From an uncultured Christensenellaceae bacterium (lineage in GTDB: Bacteria; Bacillota; Clostridia; Christensenellales; Borkfalkiaceae), in NCBI GenBank assembly GCA_910586675.1, contig CAJUJO010000002.1, forward strand, positions 1 through 64,000: 64,000 nt of DNA, written 5' to 3'. Both the position numbers and the translations under genes were made by a program. Below, in pieces: positions 54,420-62,749 of this stretch (position 1 is its first letter; each line of letters begins with the position of its first letter). The notes below the pieces were generated by a model. It had not been told where the DNA came from, searched no databases, and saw only the letters and a program-made list of their open reading frames with translations.

Positions 54420-56339
54420 ATGAAGCACGGTTTCGTAAAAGTCGCGGCGGCGAGCCCGTCTCTTAGGGTCGCCGACCCCGTCTACAATGCCAATAAGATC
54501 ATAGAAACCATTCGGGCGCAGGCGGAAAAGGAAACGGAGATTCTCGTATTTCCCGAGCTTTGCCTGAGCGGTTATACCTGCGGCGATTTGTTTTTGCAGC
54601 AAACGCTCTTAGACGGGTGCCTTGCCGCGCTCGGGCAGATTGCCCGAGCGACGAAGGGGATAAACATGCTCGTGTTCGTCGGGCTTCCCTTCGAAGTGCA
54701 GAGCGGAAAGGTTTATAACTGCGCGGCGGCGGTTTCAGGCGGGGAAGTAAAGGGGCTTGTGCCGAAAAGCCATCTTCCCAACAACGGCGAATTTTACGAA
54801 CGGCGTTATTTTATGAGCGCATGGGAGGGCGAAAGCGTTTTAGTCAAACTGCCTTTTTCGGAAAAGAGCGTTTATATCGGAACGGATATTTATTTCGAGG
54901 ATAGGGCGCACGGCGTCTGCGTCGCCTGTGAAATCTGCGAAGATTTATGGGTGCCCGTATCGCCGTCGGTAAAATCGGCGGTAACCAAAGCAAATCTCAT
55001 CGTTAACCTTTCGGCGAGCAGCGAGACGGCTGGCAAGCGGGAATACCGCCATACCCTCGTTTCCGCGCAGTCGGGAAAGTGCGTCTGCGGCTACGTCTAT
55101 TGCGACGCGGGCGAAGAGGAAAGCACGGGGGACGGCGTTTTTGCGGGAAATCATATGATTTACGAAAACGGCGTTCTGCTTGCGGAAACAAAGCCGTTTG
55201 AAGGAAGGGTATGCGAAGCGGAAATCGACGTCGGGTTTCTGAATGCCGAACGCCGCAAGCTCAATACCTTTCACGAAGGAGAGGAAAACGATTATATCGG
55301 CGCGGAATGTTCGTTCGTCGGCGACGGGAATTTGAAACTGCGGCACGTTATTTCCGCGCCCTTCCTTCCCGAAGGAGAGAAGGAGCGGGCGGAGCGCTGC
55401 GAACTTATTCTGAACATCCAGGCGCACGCGCTGAAAAAGCGCCTTGCGCACACGAATGCGAAAACGGCGGTGCTCGGTATTTCGGGCGGGCTCGATTCCA
55501 CGCTCGCTTTTCTCGTAACGGCGCGTGCGTTCGACCTTCTCGGAAAGGACAGAAAGCAAATCACGGCGATCACGATGCCCGGCTTCGGTACGACGGGAAA
55601 GACCAAGAATAACGCCGTCGCACTCATCGGGCAGATGGGCGCGTGCACGCGGACGGTGGACATCACGGCTTCCGTCCTGCAACACTTCAAGGATATCGGG
55701 CACGATCCCGAAAACAAAAATTCCGCATACGAAAACGCGCAGGCGCGCATGCGCACGATGATTTTGATGGACGTCGCCAACGAGGAGGGCGGGCTCGTCG
55801 TTGGAACGGGCGATTTGTCCGAGTTGGCGCTCGGCTGGTGTACTTATAACGGCGACCATATGAGCATGTACGGCGTGAACGCGTCCGTGCCCAAGACGCT
55901 CGTGAAGGCGCTCGTCGCATACGAGGCAAAGCGCCTCGGCGGCAAGGCGGAAAGAATACTGAACGATATTCTCGATACGGAGATTTCCCCCGAGCTTCTT
56001 CCGCCCGACGATTCGGGCAATATCGCGCAGAAGACGGAGGATCTCGTCGGACCCTACGAGCTGCACGACTTTTTCCTGTATTCCTTCCTGCGCCGCGGCG
56101 ACGCGCCTGCAAAGACGCTGTATCTCGCGGAGCGCGCGTTTGACGGAAAATATTCCCGCGCGGAAATCAAGAAATGGCTTACCGTATTTTACCGCCGTTT
56201 CTTTTCTCAGCAGTTCAAGCGCAGCTGCTCGCCCGACGGCGTGAAGGTGGGCTCGGTGAGCCTTTCCCCGCGTGCCGACTGGCGCATGCCGTCCGACGCT
56301 TCCCCCGAAGCGTGGCTTGCGGAAACGGAAAAATTATAA
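54420..56339 (+). CDS. nadE: NAD+ synthase, glutamine-dependent
   Basis: 639 residues. N-terminal nitrilase-type amidase with the Glu-Lys-Cys triad in F-P-E-L-C-L-S-G, V-P-K-S-H-L-P-N and C-E-I-C-E-D-L-W; C-terminal synthetase with pyrophosphatase loop I-S-G-G-L-D-S-T and the family segment G-T-G-D-L-S-E-L-A-L-G-W. Converts deamido-NAD plus glutamine and ATP to NAD. Starts 4 bases after recA, so read from the same transcript. Confidence 0.95.
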   Translation: MKHGFVKVAAASPSLRVADPVYNANKIIETIRAQAEKETEILVFPELCLSGYTCGDLFLQQTLLDGCLAALGQIARATKGINMLVFVGLPFEVQSGKVYNCAAAVSGGEVKGLVPKSHLPNNGEFYERRYFMSAWEGESVLVKLPFSEKSVYIGTDIYFEDRAHGVCVACEICEDLWVPVSPSVKSAVTKANLIVNLSASSETAGKREYRHTLVSAQSGKCVCGYVYCDAGEEESTGDGVFAGNHMIYENGVLLAETKPFEGRVCEAEIDVGFLNAERRKLNTFHEGEENDYIGAECSFVGDGNLKLRHVISAPFLPEGEKERAERCELILNIQAHALKKRLAHTNAKTAVLGISGGLDSTLAFLVTARAFDLLGKDRKQITAITMPGFGTTGKTKNNAVALIGQMGACTRTVDITASVLQHFKDIGHDPENKNSAYENAQARMRTMILMDVANEEGGLVVGTGDLSELALGWCTYNGDHMSMYGVNASVPKTLVKALVAYEAKRLGGKAERILNDILDTEISPELLPPDDSGNIAQKTEDLVGPYELHDFFLYSFLRRGDAPAKTLYLAERAFDGKYSRAEIKKWLTVFYRRFFSQQFKRSCSPDGVKVGSVSLSPRADWRMPSDASPEAWLAETEKL

Positions 56340-56345
56340 AATCAT

Positions 56346-56375
56346 AAAAAACGGGTCGTTATCGACCCGTTTTTT
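56346..56375. terminator. Terminator of nadE
   Basis: Perfect 13-bp stem AAAAAACGGGTCG around TTAT; A-tract and T-tract on either side. Confidence 0.9.
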
Positions 56376-56429
56376 ATGCCGAAAAGAAAGAAAAATTTTT
56401 GTGCTGCGCGCACAAATTGTGCTATCTTA

Positions 56430-56458
56430 TTGACAGCGAACACAAAATATTGTATAAT
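56430..56458 (+). promoter_or_regulatory. Promoter of the RNase Y gene with NrdR-box-like spacer
   Basis: TTGACA, 17-bp spacer, TATAAT, all consensus. The spacer and -10 contain ACACAAAATATTGTAT (56440-56455), one arm differing in one base from the NrdR box in the nrdR promoter. Confidence 0.85.
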
Positions 56459-56541
56459 AATTTCGACAATGCGTTATTATATTCGTTTTATCGGATATTT
56501 CGGGCATAAAAGTCAAATTAAATAAGCAGGAGGCTGAAATC

Positions 56542-58158
56542 ATGCAACATTTAAGCAGCCTGCTCCTTGCCGCGGATACCTGGATGGTCATCGTGTTTCC
56601 CGTCGTCGCACTGCTTTTGGGCGCGGGGGTGGGCGTCGCCGTAACCTGGGTGCTCCGCAATAAGAGTGCGAAAAAGAAATCGGAAAAAAAGCTCGACGAC
56701 ACGTCCAAGCGCGTCGAAGAGATGCTCAAAAACGCGGAAGCGGAGAGCAAGCAGCTGAAAAAGGAAGCAATCTTAGAAGCCAAGGAACAGGAAATCAGAA
56801 GACGGAACGAATTTGAGCAGGAGATGAAGGAGAAGCGTGCCGAACAGCAGCGCATCGAACAGCGTCTCAACCGCCAGGAGGACGTGCTCGAACGTAAGGA
56901 AGAGGAGCTGAACAAGAAGAACGAAGCACTCGACCGTCAAAAGGAGAACCTCTCCAAAAAGGAAGAGGAAGTAGAAAAGACAAAAGAGCAGGTAAGCCGT
57001 CAGCACGAGCTTATGGTACAGGAGTTGGAACGCGTCGCTCAGCTCACCAAGGAAGAGGCGAAGCGCATCCTCACCGAAGAAATCCTCGACGAGACCCGCC
57101 GCGACGCAGCCATTCAGGTGCGCAACCTCGAACAGCAGGCGAAGGACGAAGCCGACCTCAACGCGAAGAACATCATCTCTCTCGCCATTCAGCGCTGCGC
57201 TTCCGATCATGCTTCGGAGACGACCGTTTCCGTCGTGCCCCTTCCCAATGACGACATGAAGGCGCGCATCATCGGGCGCGAGGGCAGAAATATCCGCGCG
57301 ATCGAAAACGCGACGGGCATCGAGCTCATCATCGACGATACGCCCGAAGTCGTTATTCTTTCGGGATTCGATCCCGTGCGCCGCGAAATTGCGCGCATAA
57401 CGCTCGAACGCCTTATTTCGGACGGAAGGATCCACCCCGCCCGTATCGAGGAAACGGTGGATAAGGTTACCAAGGAACTGGAACAGCAGATCAAAGCCGC
57501 GGGCGAGAATGCTATGTTTGAAGTCGGCATCTTCGGGCTCCATCCGGAGATAATCAAGATTCTCGGCAGGCTCAAATACCGTACGAGCTACGGTCAGAAC
57601 GTTTACCGCCATTCCATCGAAGTCGCCCAGCTTGCGGGGCTCATGGCGCAGGAGCTGGGGCTGGACGTTAACTTTGCCAAGCGTGCGGGGCTGTTGCACG
57701 ACATCGGCAAAGCCGTCGATCACGAACAGGAAGGCACGCATATTCAGATCGGCGCGGACCTTGCAAAAAAATTCAAGGAAAACGCGATGATCGTCAATGC
57801 CATTATGGCGCATCACGGCGACGTGGAACCTAAGACGATCGAAGCCGTGCTTGTGCAGGCGGCGGACGCCATTTCCGGCGCGCGCCCCGGCGCCCGCAGA
57901 GAGACGGGTTCCAACTACGTCAAGCGTCTGGAAAAGCTGGAAGCCATCGCCGCGGGATTCGCGGGCGTGGACAAGAGCTACGCGATTCAGGCGGGCAGGG
58001 AGGTTCGCGTCATCGTCAAGCCCGACCAGGTGGACGACGCGCAGGCGCTCTTCCTCGCAAAGGATATTGCGAAGAAAATCGAATCCGAGTTGGAATATCC
58101 CGGGCAAATCAAAGTCAACGTCATCCGCGAATTCAGAAGCGTCGAATTTGCAAAGTAA
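56542..58158 (+). CDS. rny: Ribonuclease Y
   Basis: 538 residues, ATG behind GGAGG. N-terminal membrane helix (about 12-34), a coiled coil rich in Glu, Lys and Gln (35-210), KH domain with [10 protein letters not shown], and HD domain with [10 protein letters not shown] as metal site. Main endoribonuclease starting mRNA decay at the membrane. The Glu/Lys run causes repetitive codon use at 56.8-57.0 kb. Alone between two terminators. Confidence 0.97.
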   Translation: MQHLSSLLLAADTWMVIVFPVVALLLGAGVGVAVTWVLRNKSAKKKSEKKLDDTSKRVEEMLKNAEAESKQLKKEAILEAKEQEIRRRNEFEQEMKEKRAEQQRIEQRLNRQEDVLERKEEELNKKNEALDRQKENLSKKEEEVEKTKEQVSRQHELMVQELERVAQLTKEEAKRILTEEILDETRRDAAIQVRNLEQQAKDEADLNAKNIISLAIQRCASDHASETTVSVVPLPNDDMKARIIGREGRNIRAIENATGIELIIDDTPEVVILSGFDPVRREIARITLERLISDGRIHPARIEETVDKVTKELEQQIKAAGENAMFEVGIFGLHPEIIKILGRLKYRTSYGQNVYRHSIEVAQLAGLMAQELGLDVNFAKRAGLLHDIGKAVDHEQEGTHIQIGADLAKKFKENAMIVNAIMAHHGDVEPKTIEAVLVQAADAISGARPGARRETGSNYVKRLEKLEAIAAGFAGVDKSYAIQAGREVRVIVKPDQVDDAQALFLAKDIAKKIESELEYPGQIKVNVIREFRSVEFAK

Positions 58159-58177
58159 AATTTCAAAAAAATTCGGT

Positions 58178-58211
58178 AAGGAACGGCAGTTTTGCCGTTC
58201 CTTATTTTTTT
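58178..58211 (+). terminator. Terminator of rny
   Basis: Perfect 11-bp stem AAGGAACGGCA, loop GTTT, then ATTTTTTT. Confidence 0.9.
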
Positions 58212-58292
58212 CAGCTATTAACACGCAAAGTTTTTCCTCTGCATAAAATGAAGTACGGTATCTGCCGTAAAATTTTACAACAGAGGTTTATT

Positions 58293-58580
58293 ATGTGTAA
58301 TTCTTGTCATTGCTGCCGCTGCAACTCCTGCGGAAACGCTTTCTGCCGCGCGATAGAAAATCTTTTCTCCGACGTCGGTTCCTGTTCGGGCTGCGGTTGC
58401 GGGAATTCCCGCTCGGGCTGCGGCTGCGGCTGTAACAACGTCCGTTCGGGCTGCGGTTGCGCCGAGGTAAGCGCGTTTTCGTCCTGCGGTTACGGCGACT
58501 TCGACGCGTATTACGTACGCCAGTATGCGCTCGGAGGTACCCGCTCCGATTGCGGGTGCGGGCACGGACGTAACGATTAA
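58293..58580 (+). CDS. Small cysteine-rich, glycine-rich protein
   Basis: 95 residues from ATG 58293 (AGAGG upstream). 18 cysteines, mostly in C-x-x-C, C-C and G-C-G-C groups (H-C-C-R-C-N-S-C; twice R-S-G-C-G-C). A hydrophobic patch (A-F-C-R-A-I-E-N-L-F) lies early and a Tyr-rich segment (D-A-Y-Y-V-R-Q-Y) late. The layout could fit metal binding (metallothionein-like) or a cross-linked spore-coat or envelope protein; nothing in the sequence decides. It lies between its neighbours' terminators. Confidence 0.65.
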   Translation: MCNSCHCCRCNSCGNAFCRAIENLFSDVGSCSGCGCGNSRSGCGCGCNNVRSGCGCAEVSAFSSCGYGDFDAYYVRQYALGGTRSDCGCGHGRND

Positions 58581-58600
58581 AAACAGAAATTAACAAAGAA

Positions 58601-58629
58601 ACAGCGCGCCGTACGGCGCGCTGTTTTTA
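58601..58629 (+). terminator. Terminator of the Cys-rich gene
   Basis: Perfect 10-bp stem ACAGCGCGCC, loop GTAC, then TTTTAT. Confidence 0.9.
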
Positions 58630-58663
58630 TAAGGAAAATTTCCGGAAAATTGCGGAAATTCGG

Positions 58664-58692
58664 TTGCAAACGAAATAGGGGAATGTTATAAT
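58664..58692 (+). promoter_or_regulatory. Promoter of the YitT gene
   Basis: TTGCAA, 17-bp spacer, TATAAT; 39 bases before the ATG. Confidence 0.8.
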
Positions 58693-58731
58693 AATCGGCG
58701 GAAAGCACGAACGATCGTGCGGGAGAACCGA

Positions 58732-59706
58732 ATGAAACTTCCGAAACTGAAAAAACCGAACAGAAAGCAGGTGCGTGTGTTTGTACGTCATTCGCTCATC
58801 GTCGTGTTTGGAAATGCGCTTGCTGCCGCTGCGTCGGCATTCTTTATTATACCCAACAACTTTGTTATGGGCGGCACGACGGGAATCGGTATTTTCGTGC
58901 GGAATCTTCTCGATAACAACAACGAGTGGATCGTATCCCTTACCGTCTATATCGCCAATATTTTTTTGTTTCTCATCGGTTCGGTTTTTCTCGGAAAAAA
59001 ATTTGCGGTTGCGACCCTTGCGGGCACGCTTTTATATCCGACCTTTATCAGTGCTTTTACTTTTTTGAACAATCTTTACATGAATGCGCATGGCGGTAAC
59101 GCGCTTGCTTATTCCGATCCGCTGCTTGCCGTCGTATGCGGTTCTATTCTCTTCGGGCTGGGGATCGGGTTGGTCGTTCGCGTAGGGGCGAGCACGGGCG
59201 GAACGGACATTCCGCCGCTTATCCTTCATAAATATTTCGGGATACCAATATCCGTCGGACTGTGGGGACTCGATCTGACCATCGTTTTTTTGCAGTTATT
59301 TGCGCACATTTCGGTGGAAATGGTATTGTACGGCGTCGTCATTACTTTGTTGAGTTCGGTGATTATCGACGTCGTGTCGCCCGTCGGCATGCGAAAGGCG
59401 CAGGTCAAGATCATCAGTAAAAAGTATAAGGAAATCCGCGACATGATTCTCAACGAGATGAACCGCGGCGTTACCACGCTTTACGGGCAGACGGGATTTC
59501 TGAAAGAGAAGTGCTTCGTTCTCCTTACGATCGTTTCCAACCGCGACGTGATTAAGCTCAAAAACAGGATACAGGAAATCGATCCCGAAGCATTTCTGAT
59601 GGTGAGTGTCGTTTCCGAAGTGAGAGGCAGGGGCTTCTCTTCGGATAGGATCGCGCTTCCGCGGTCGGAAGAAAAAGAGGACCTGGAAGAGGTGGATTCA
59701 AAGTAA
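58732..59706 (+). CDS. YitT family membrane protein
   Basis: 324 residues from ATG 58732 behind GGGAG. About five membrane segments with the YitT signature (I-P-N-N-F-V-M-G-G-T-T-G-I, then R-V-G-A-S-T-G-G-T-D), and a C-terminal cytoplasmic DUF2179 domain (residues 230-300, G-V-T-T-L-Y-G-Q-T-G-F). Function of the family is unknown; transport is a guess. Confidence 0.9.
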   Translation: MKLPKLKKPNRKQVRVFVRHSLIVVFGNALAAAASAFFIIPNNFVMGGTTGIGIFVRNLLDNNNEWIVSLTVYIANIFLFLIGSVFLGKKFAVATLAGTLLYPTFISAFTFLNNLYMNAHGGNALAYSDPLLAVVCGSILFGLGIGLVVRVGASTGGTDIPPLILHKYFGIPISVGLWGLDLTIVFLQLFAHISVEMVLYGVVITLLSSVIIDVVSPVGMRKAQVKIISKKYKEIRDMILNEMNRGVTTLYGQTGFLKEKCFVLLTIVSNRDVIKLKNRIQEIDPEAFLMVSVVSEVRGRGFSSDRIALPRSEEKEDLEEVDSK

Positions 59707-59720
59707 TCGGATGAAAGAAA

Positions 59721-59765
59721 AAACGCCCCCGTTCGGCTATGCCGTGCGGGGGCGTGCGTTTTCCT
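59721..59765. terminator. Shared terminator between yitT and the ParA operon
   Basis: AACGCCCCC...GGGGGCGT with an inner CGGC-TAT-GCCG stem; genes converge on it. Confidence 0.8.
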
Positions 59766-60550
59766 TATAAAACAAGGGAATTATAGAATTCCGTAAAGAT
59801 GTCCTCGATGATTTTCTTTTGCAGTTTCTCGTAAGGAGTGAGATTTTTCAAGTCGTCGTCAAACACGGAAACACCTTTCGTTTGCAGCGACTGAATGCTC
59901 GCCTTTTCGGGAATGCTCGGCAAAATCTGCGCGTCGTTCAAATGTTCGTTTACAAGAGCATTGAGTTCTTCCAGCGCAACGGTGGGCACCGATTTGATTT
60001 TCGAGAAGCAGTTGGGCAGAATATATTTGATTTTATTCATGTCCAATCCGGCATCCACGAAATATTGCAGCGTATTATAAAAGCCGTTTACGCCGAGTTT
60101 GTTCAGCTCCACGACGAGAATGACCGTCTCTACAAAGTCGAGCACAAGTTCGGAAGTGCGGTTGGAGGAAGGGGGAAGGTCGAAAAATACGACGTCGAAA
60201 ACTTCGGCAAGCTCTTTCAGCGTTTCGGTGAACTGCCGTTCGAACGGGCGTTCCAAAGTGAGCTTTTTGGAAAGCATATCCGTGTTCAAAGTTTTTACCG
60301 CATACAGGTTGTCCCGAATAGGAATGAGCGTATCATCCAAAGAGGAAAGCCTTGCGATGTAGTGTTCAAAATAATTGTCGTCGCGGTCGAATACCTTTCC
60401 CGAACAGCCGAACATCTCAAATACGGAGTTCTGATCGTCGATACTGATGATGAGAACCTTTTTTCCTTTCCGCGCGAGGAATGCCGCATGTTCGCCCGTG
60501 ATGGTCGTTTTTCCTACGCCGCCCTTTTTGCAAAAGTAAGTATAAGTCAT
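59765..60550 (-). CDS. Orphan ParA/MinD-type ATPase
   Basis: 261 residues. Deviant Walker A C-K-K9-G-G-V-G-K14-T-T, typical of ParA/MinD ATPases that dimerise on ATP; F-F-D-L-P-P-S matches the Walker B region. No N-terminal HTH and no amphipathic MinD tail. The start overlaps the stop of the small upstream gene (ATGA), not a parB, so it belongs to the two-gene ParA-plus-partner type. Could position chromosome, plasmid or protein cargo. Confidence 0.88.
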   Translation of the reverse strand: MTYTYFCKKGGVGKTTITGEHAAFLARKGKKVLIISIDDQNSVFEMFGCSGKVFDRDDNYFEHYIARLSSLDDTLIPIRDNLYAVKTLNTDMLSKKLTLERPFERQFTETLKELAEVFDVVFFDLPPSSNRTSELVLDFVETVILVVELNKLGVNGFYNTLQYFVDAGLDMNKIKYILPNCFSKIKSVPTVALEELNALVNEHLNDAQILPSIPEKASIQSLQTKGVSVFDDDLKNLTPYEKLQKKIIEDIFTEFYNSLVL

Positions 60551-60906
60551 TTTATTTCACATCCTTTCGATTCCAAAGTAGTCTTTGCCCGAAGATACGC
60601 CTTGGGACAGTCGAGATAAGCGTAGCAAAGCAGCGCCGCGTCGATCACTTCCGCGGAATTCTTTCCCGTCGCCGCGCAAAGCTCGGTGATAAGCGCCTTA
60701 TTGACCTTGGGAAATACGCGTTTTCTCTTAAATTTCCCCGAAATCTGCGTCGGGCGCTTTTCCTGCGTAAAGACGGGTTCGTGATGAACGGGTTCTTCGG
60801 GCTGCGCGTCCAGCGTGAGCGGATTGATGCGTTTTTGTATTTTAATTTCCTCGTGTCCGGGAAGGATAGTTTCGTTATTTTCCAAGGGATTGCTGCGTTT
60901 CTCCAT
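60547..60906 (-). CDS. Small ParA-partner protein with N-P-L motifs
   Basis: 119 residues from ATG 60906 (AAGGAG 11 bases upstream). Disordered, acidic N-terminus carrying K-R-S-N-P-L (residue 3) and I-Q-K-R-I-N-P-L-T-L (residue 23), then a basic G-K-F-K-R-K-R-V-F-P-K patch and a compact helical C-terminus (A-L-I-T-E-L-C-A-A-T-G-K-N-S-A-E-V-I-D). The C-terminus could be a ribbon-helix-helix-like DNA-binding fold, which I infer from length and position only. Translationally coupled to the ParA gene. Confidence 0.75.
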   Translation of the reverse strand: MEKRSNPLENNETILPGHEEIKIQKRINPLTLDAQPEEPVHHEPVFTQEKRPTQISGKFKRKRVFPKVNKALITELCAATGKNSAEVIDAALLCYAYLDCPKAYLRAKTTLESKGCEIK

Positions 60907-60940
60907 GATTATGTCCACTCCTTAATTATATTTCTAATCC

Positions 60941-60969
60941 ATTCTAACATATTTTTTTACGATTTTCAA
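60941..60969 (-). promoter_or_regulatory. Promoter of the ParA operon
   Basis: Minus strand TTGAAA, 17-bp spacer, TAGAAT. The 160 bases further upstream (60970-61130) show no gene, only AT-rich sequence. Confidence 0.7.
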
Positions 60970-61134
60970 CAATATTCGCAAAATATTATAAAAAAATTAT
61001 TGTATTTTTTAGGAAATTTATAATTTGCCGTCGGGCGGAGGCTGGTGCGGAGCCGTCGTTCTATTCCGGTTATGAATATTTTCATAATTGTTGCCAAAAT
61101 CGGCAGACGACCACAGAATATCGGAAAAAATTTC

Positions 61135-61163
61135 TTTACAAACACAAAATATTGTGCTATAAT
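61135..61163 (+). promoter_or_regulatory. Promoter of nrdR-ispG-polC with NrdR box
   Basis: TTTACA, 17-bp spacer, TATAAT. The spacer is filled by the perfect 5-4-5 palindrome CACAAAATATTGTG (61143-61156), the known NrdR-box pattern, so NrdR probably represses its own operon. Confidence 0.85.
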
Positions 61164-61208
61164 ATGAAAAACCGACGGAGCGAGCTCCGCGGAACAGGGG
61201 AACAGGGT

Positions 61209-61679
61209 ATGCGCTGTTTATATTGCAACTGTACGGAAAGCAAGGTGATCGATTCGCGCTCCGCAGACGACGATAAGACCATTCGCCGTCGCCGCGAATG
61301 CACGGGCTGCGGGCGGCGCTTTACGACGTACGAAACCATTGAAACGACGCCAATCCTCGTCGTAAAGACGGACGGAAACCGTCAGTCTTTCGACATCGGA
61401 AAAATAAAGCGCGGTATTATAAAGGCGTGCGAAAAGCGCCCCGTCCCGCTGGAAAAAATCGACGCGCTCGTGGAAGACGTTGCTAAAAGGGTTTACAATT
61501 CCATGGAGCAGGAAATATCCTCCAAGTCGATCGGGGAAATGGTCATGGAAGGCTTGAAGGAGTTGGACGAGGTCGCCTATGTGCGCTATGCGTCGGTTTA
61601 TCGCTCGTTCAAGGATATTTCCTCGTTTATGTCGGAATTGCAGCGGATGATGGAATATAAAGACGGCGAAAAACGTTGA
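61209..61679 (+). CDS. nrdR: Transcriptional repressor NrdR
   Basis: 156 residues from ATG 61209; an in-frame ATG 57 bases upstream lies in the promoter. Zinc ribbon C3-x-x-C6...C31-x-x-C34 and an ATP-cone domain (F-D-I-G-K-I-K-R-G-I). NrdR senses the ATP/dATP balance and blocks ribonucleotide reductase genes through NrdR boxes. First gene of an operon with ispG and polC. Confidence 0.95.
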   Translation: MRCLYCNCTESKVIDSRSADDDKTIRRRRECTGCGRRFTTYETIETTPILVVKTDGNRQSFDIGKIKRGIIKACEKRPVPLEKIDALVEDVAKRVYNSMEQEISSKSIGEMVMEGLKELDEVAYVRYASVYRSFKDISSFMSELQRMMEYKDGEKR

Positions 61680-61695
61680 TTTTAAGGACGGAGCA

Positions 61696-62733
61696 ATGTC
61701 GGATATAAAGGTGAATGCGGGCGGCGTCGTCTTGGGCGGCGGAAAAATCGCCGTGCAGAGTATGACTACGGTAAAGACGAGCGGCGCGGAATTATGCGCC
61801 GCTCAAATCATGAAATTAAAGGAAGCGGGGTGCGACCTCGTCCGCGTTGCGGTGCTGGACGAAGAGGACGCCCGCGCGATCAAGCGCGTGAAGGAGCTTG
61901 CGCCCGTGCCGCTTGTTGCGGACGTACACTTTTCGCCCCGACTTGCCGTGCTCGCGGTGGAAGCGGGCGCGGATAAATTGCGCATAAATCCCGGCAATAT
62001 CGGCGGGGAGAAGGAAATTGCCCTCGTCGCCGACTGCGTAAAGGCGCACGGCGTGCCCGTGCGGGTCGGCGCAAATACGGGCAGCATCGAAAAGGGATTT
62101 CTCGAAAAATACGGCAGGAGTGCAGAAGCGCTCGTCGAAAGCGCGCTTTTTAACGTCTCGCTTCTGGAAAAGCGGGGCGTGCGGGACATCGTCGTTTCCG
62201 TTAAGGCGTCGGACGTACCGCTCACGGTGCAGGCGTACACCCTGCTCGCGGAACGGACGGGTTATCCGCTCCACGTCGGCGTAACGGAAGCGGGCACGGA
62301 GGAAATGGGAATCGTTAAGAGCAGCATAGGGATCGGCGCGCTCCTCATGCGGGGAATCGGGGATACCATCCGCGTTTCCCTGACCTCCGACCCCGTGAAA
62401 GAGGTTTACGCCGCGCACAACATTTTGCGCGCCTGCGGGTTGGAGCTCGATTTCGCGGAAGTCGTTTCCTGCCCGACGTGCGGGCGCTGCCAATATGATT
62501 GCATGGGGCTCGCCGAGCGGGTGAACGAGCGCGTGCGGTCGGTGCGCAAGCGGTTAAAAATCGCCGTGATGGGGTGCGTCGTCAACGGACCCGGCGAGGC
62601 GCGGGGATGCGATCTCGGCATCGCGGGCGGAAAGGAATATTGCGTCATCATGAGAAGGGGCGCGGTGGACGAGCGGGTGCCCGCGGAACATGCGGAGCGC
62701 GTCTTTTTCGAGCGGCTGGAAGAATTGCTTTGA
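61696..62733 (+). CDS. ispG: 4-hydroxy-3-methylbut-2-enyl diphosphate synthase IspG
   Basis: 345 residues; AAGGA and GGAG precede the ATG. TIM barrel opening V-Q-S-M-T-T-V-K-T, C-terminal Fe-S domain with S-C-P-T-C-G-R and N-G-P-G-E-A-R. Penultimate enzyme of the non-mevalonate isoprenoid pathway. Often next to polC in Firmicutes, as here. Confidence 0.95.
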   Translation: MSDIKVNAGGVVLGGGKIAVQSMTTVKTSGAELCAAQIMKLKEAGCDLVRVAVLDEEDARAIKRVKELAPVPLVADVHFSPRLAVLAVEAGADKLRINPGNIGGEKEIALVADCVKAHGVPVRVGANTGSIEKGFLEKYGRSAEALVESALFNVSLLEKRGVRDIVVSVKASDVPLTVQAYTLLAERTGYPLHVGVTEAGTEEMGIVKSSIGIGALLMRGIGDTIRVSLTSDPVKEVYAAHNILRACGLELDFAEVVSCPTCGRCQYDCMGLAERVNERVRSVRKRLKIAVMGCVVNGPGEARGCDLGIAGGKEYCVIMRRGAVDERVPAEHAERVFFERLEELL

Positions 62734-62749
62734 CTGTTTGGTTTACGGA

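Noticed and set aside
56409..56424. Second NrdR box just upstream of the rny promoter (GCACAAATTGTGC)
   Set aside because: The half sites are only one base apart instead of four, so the spacing is wrong for NrdR.
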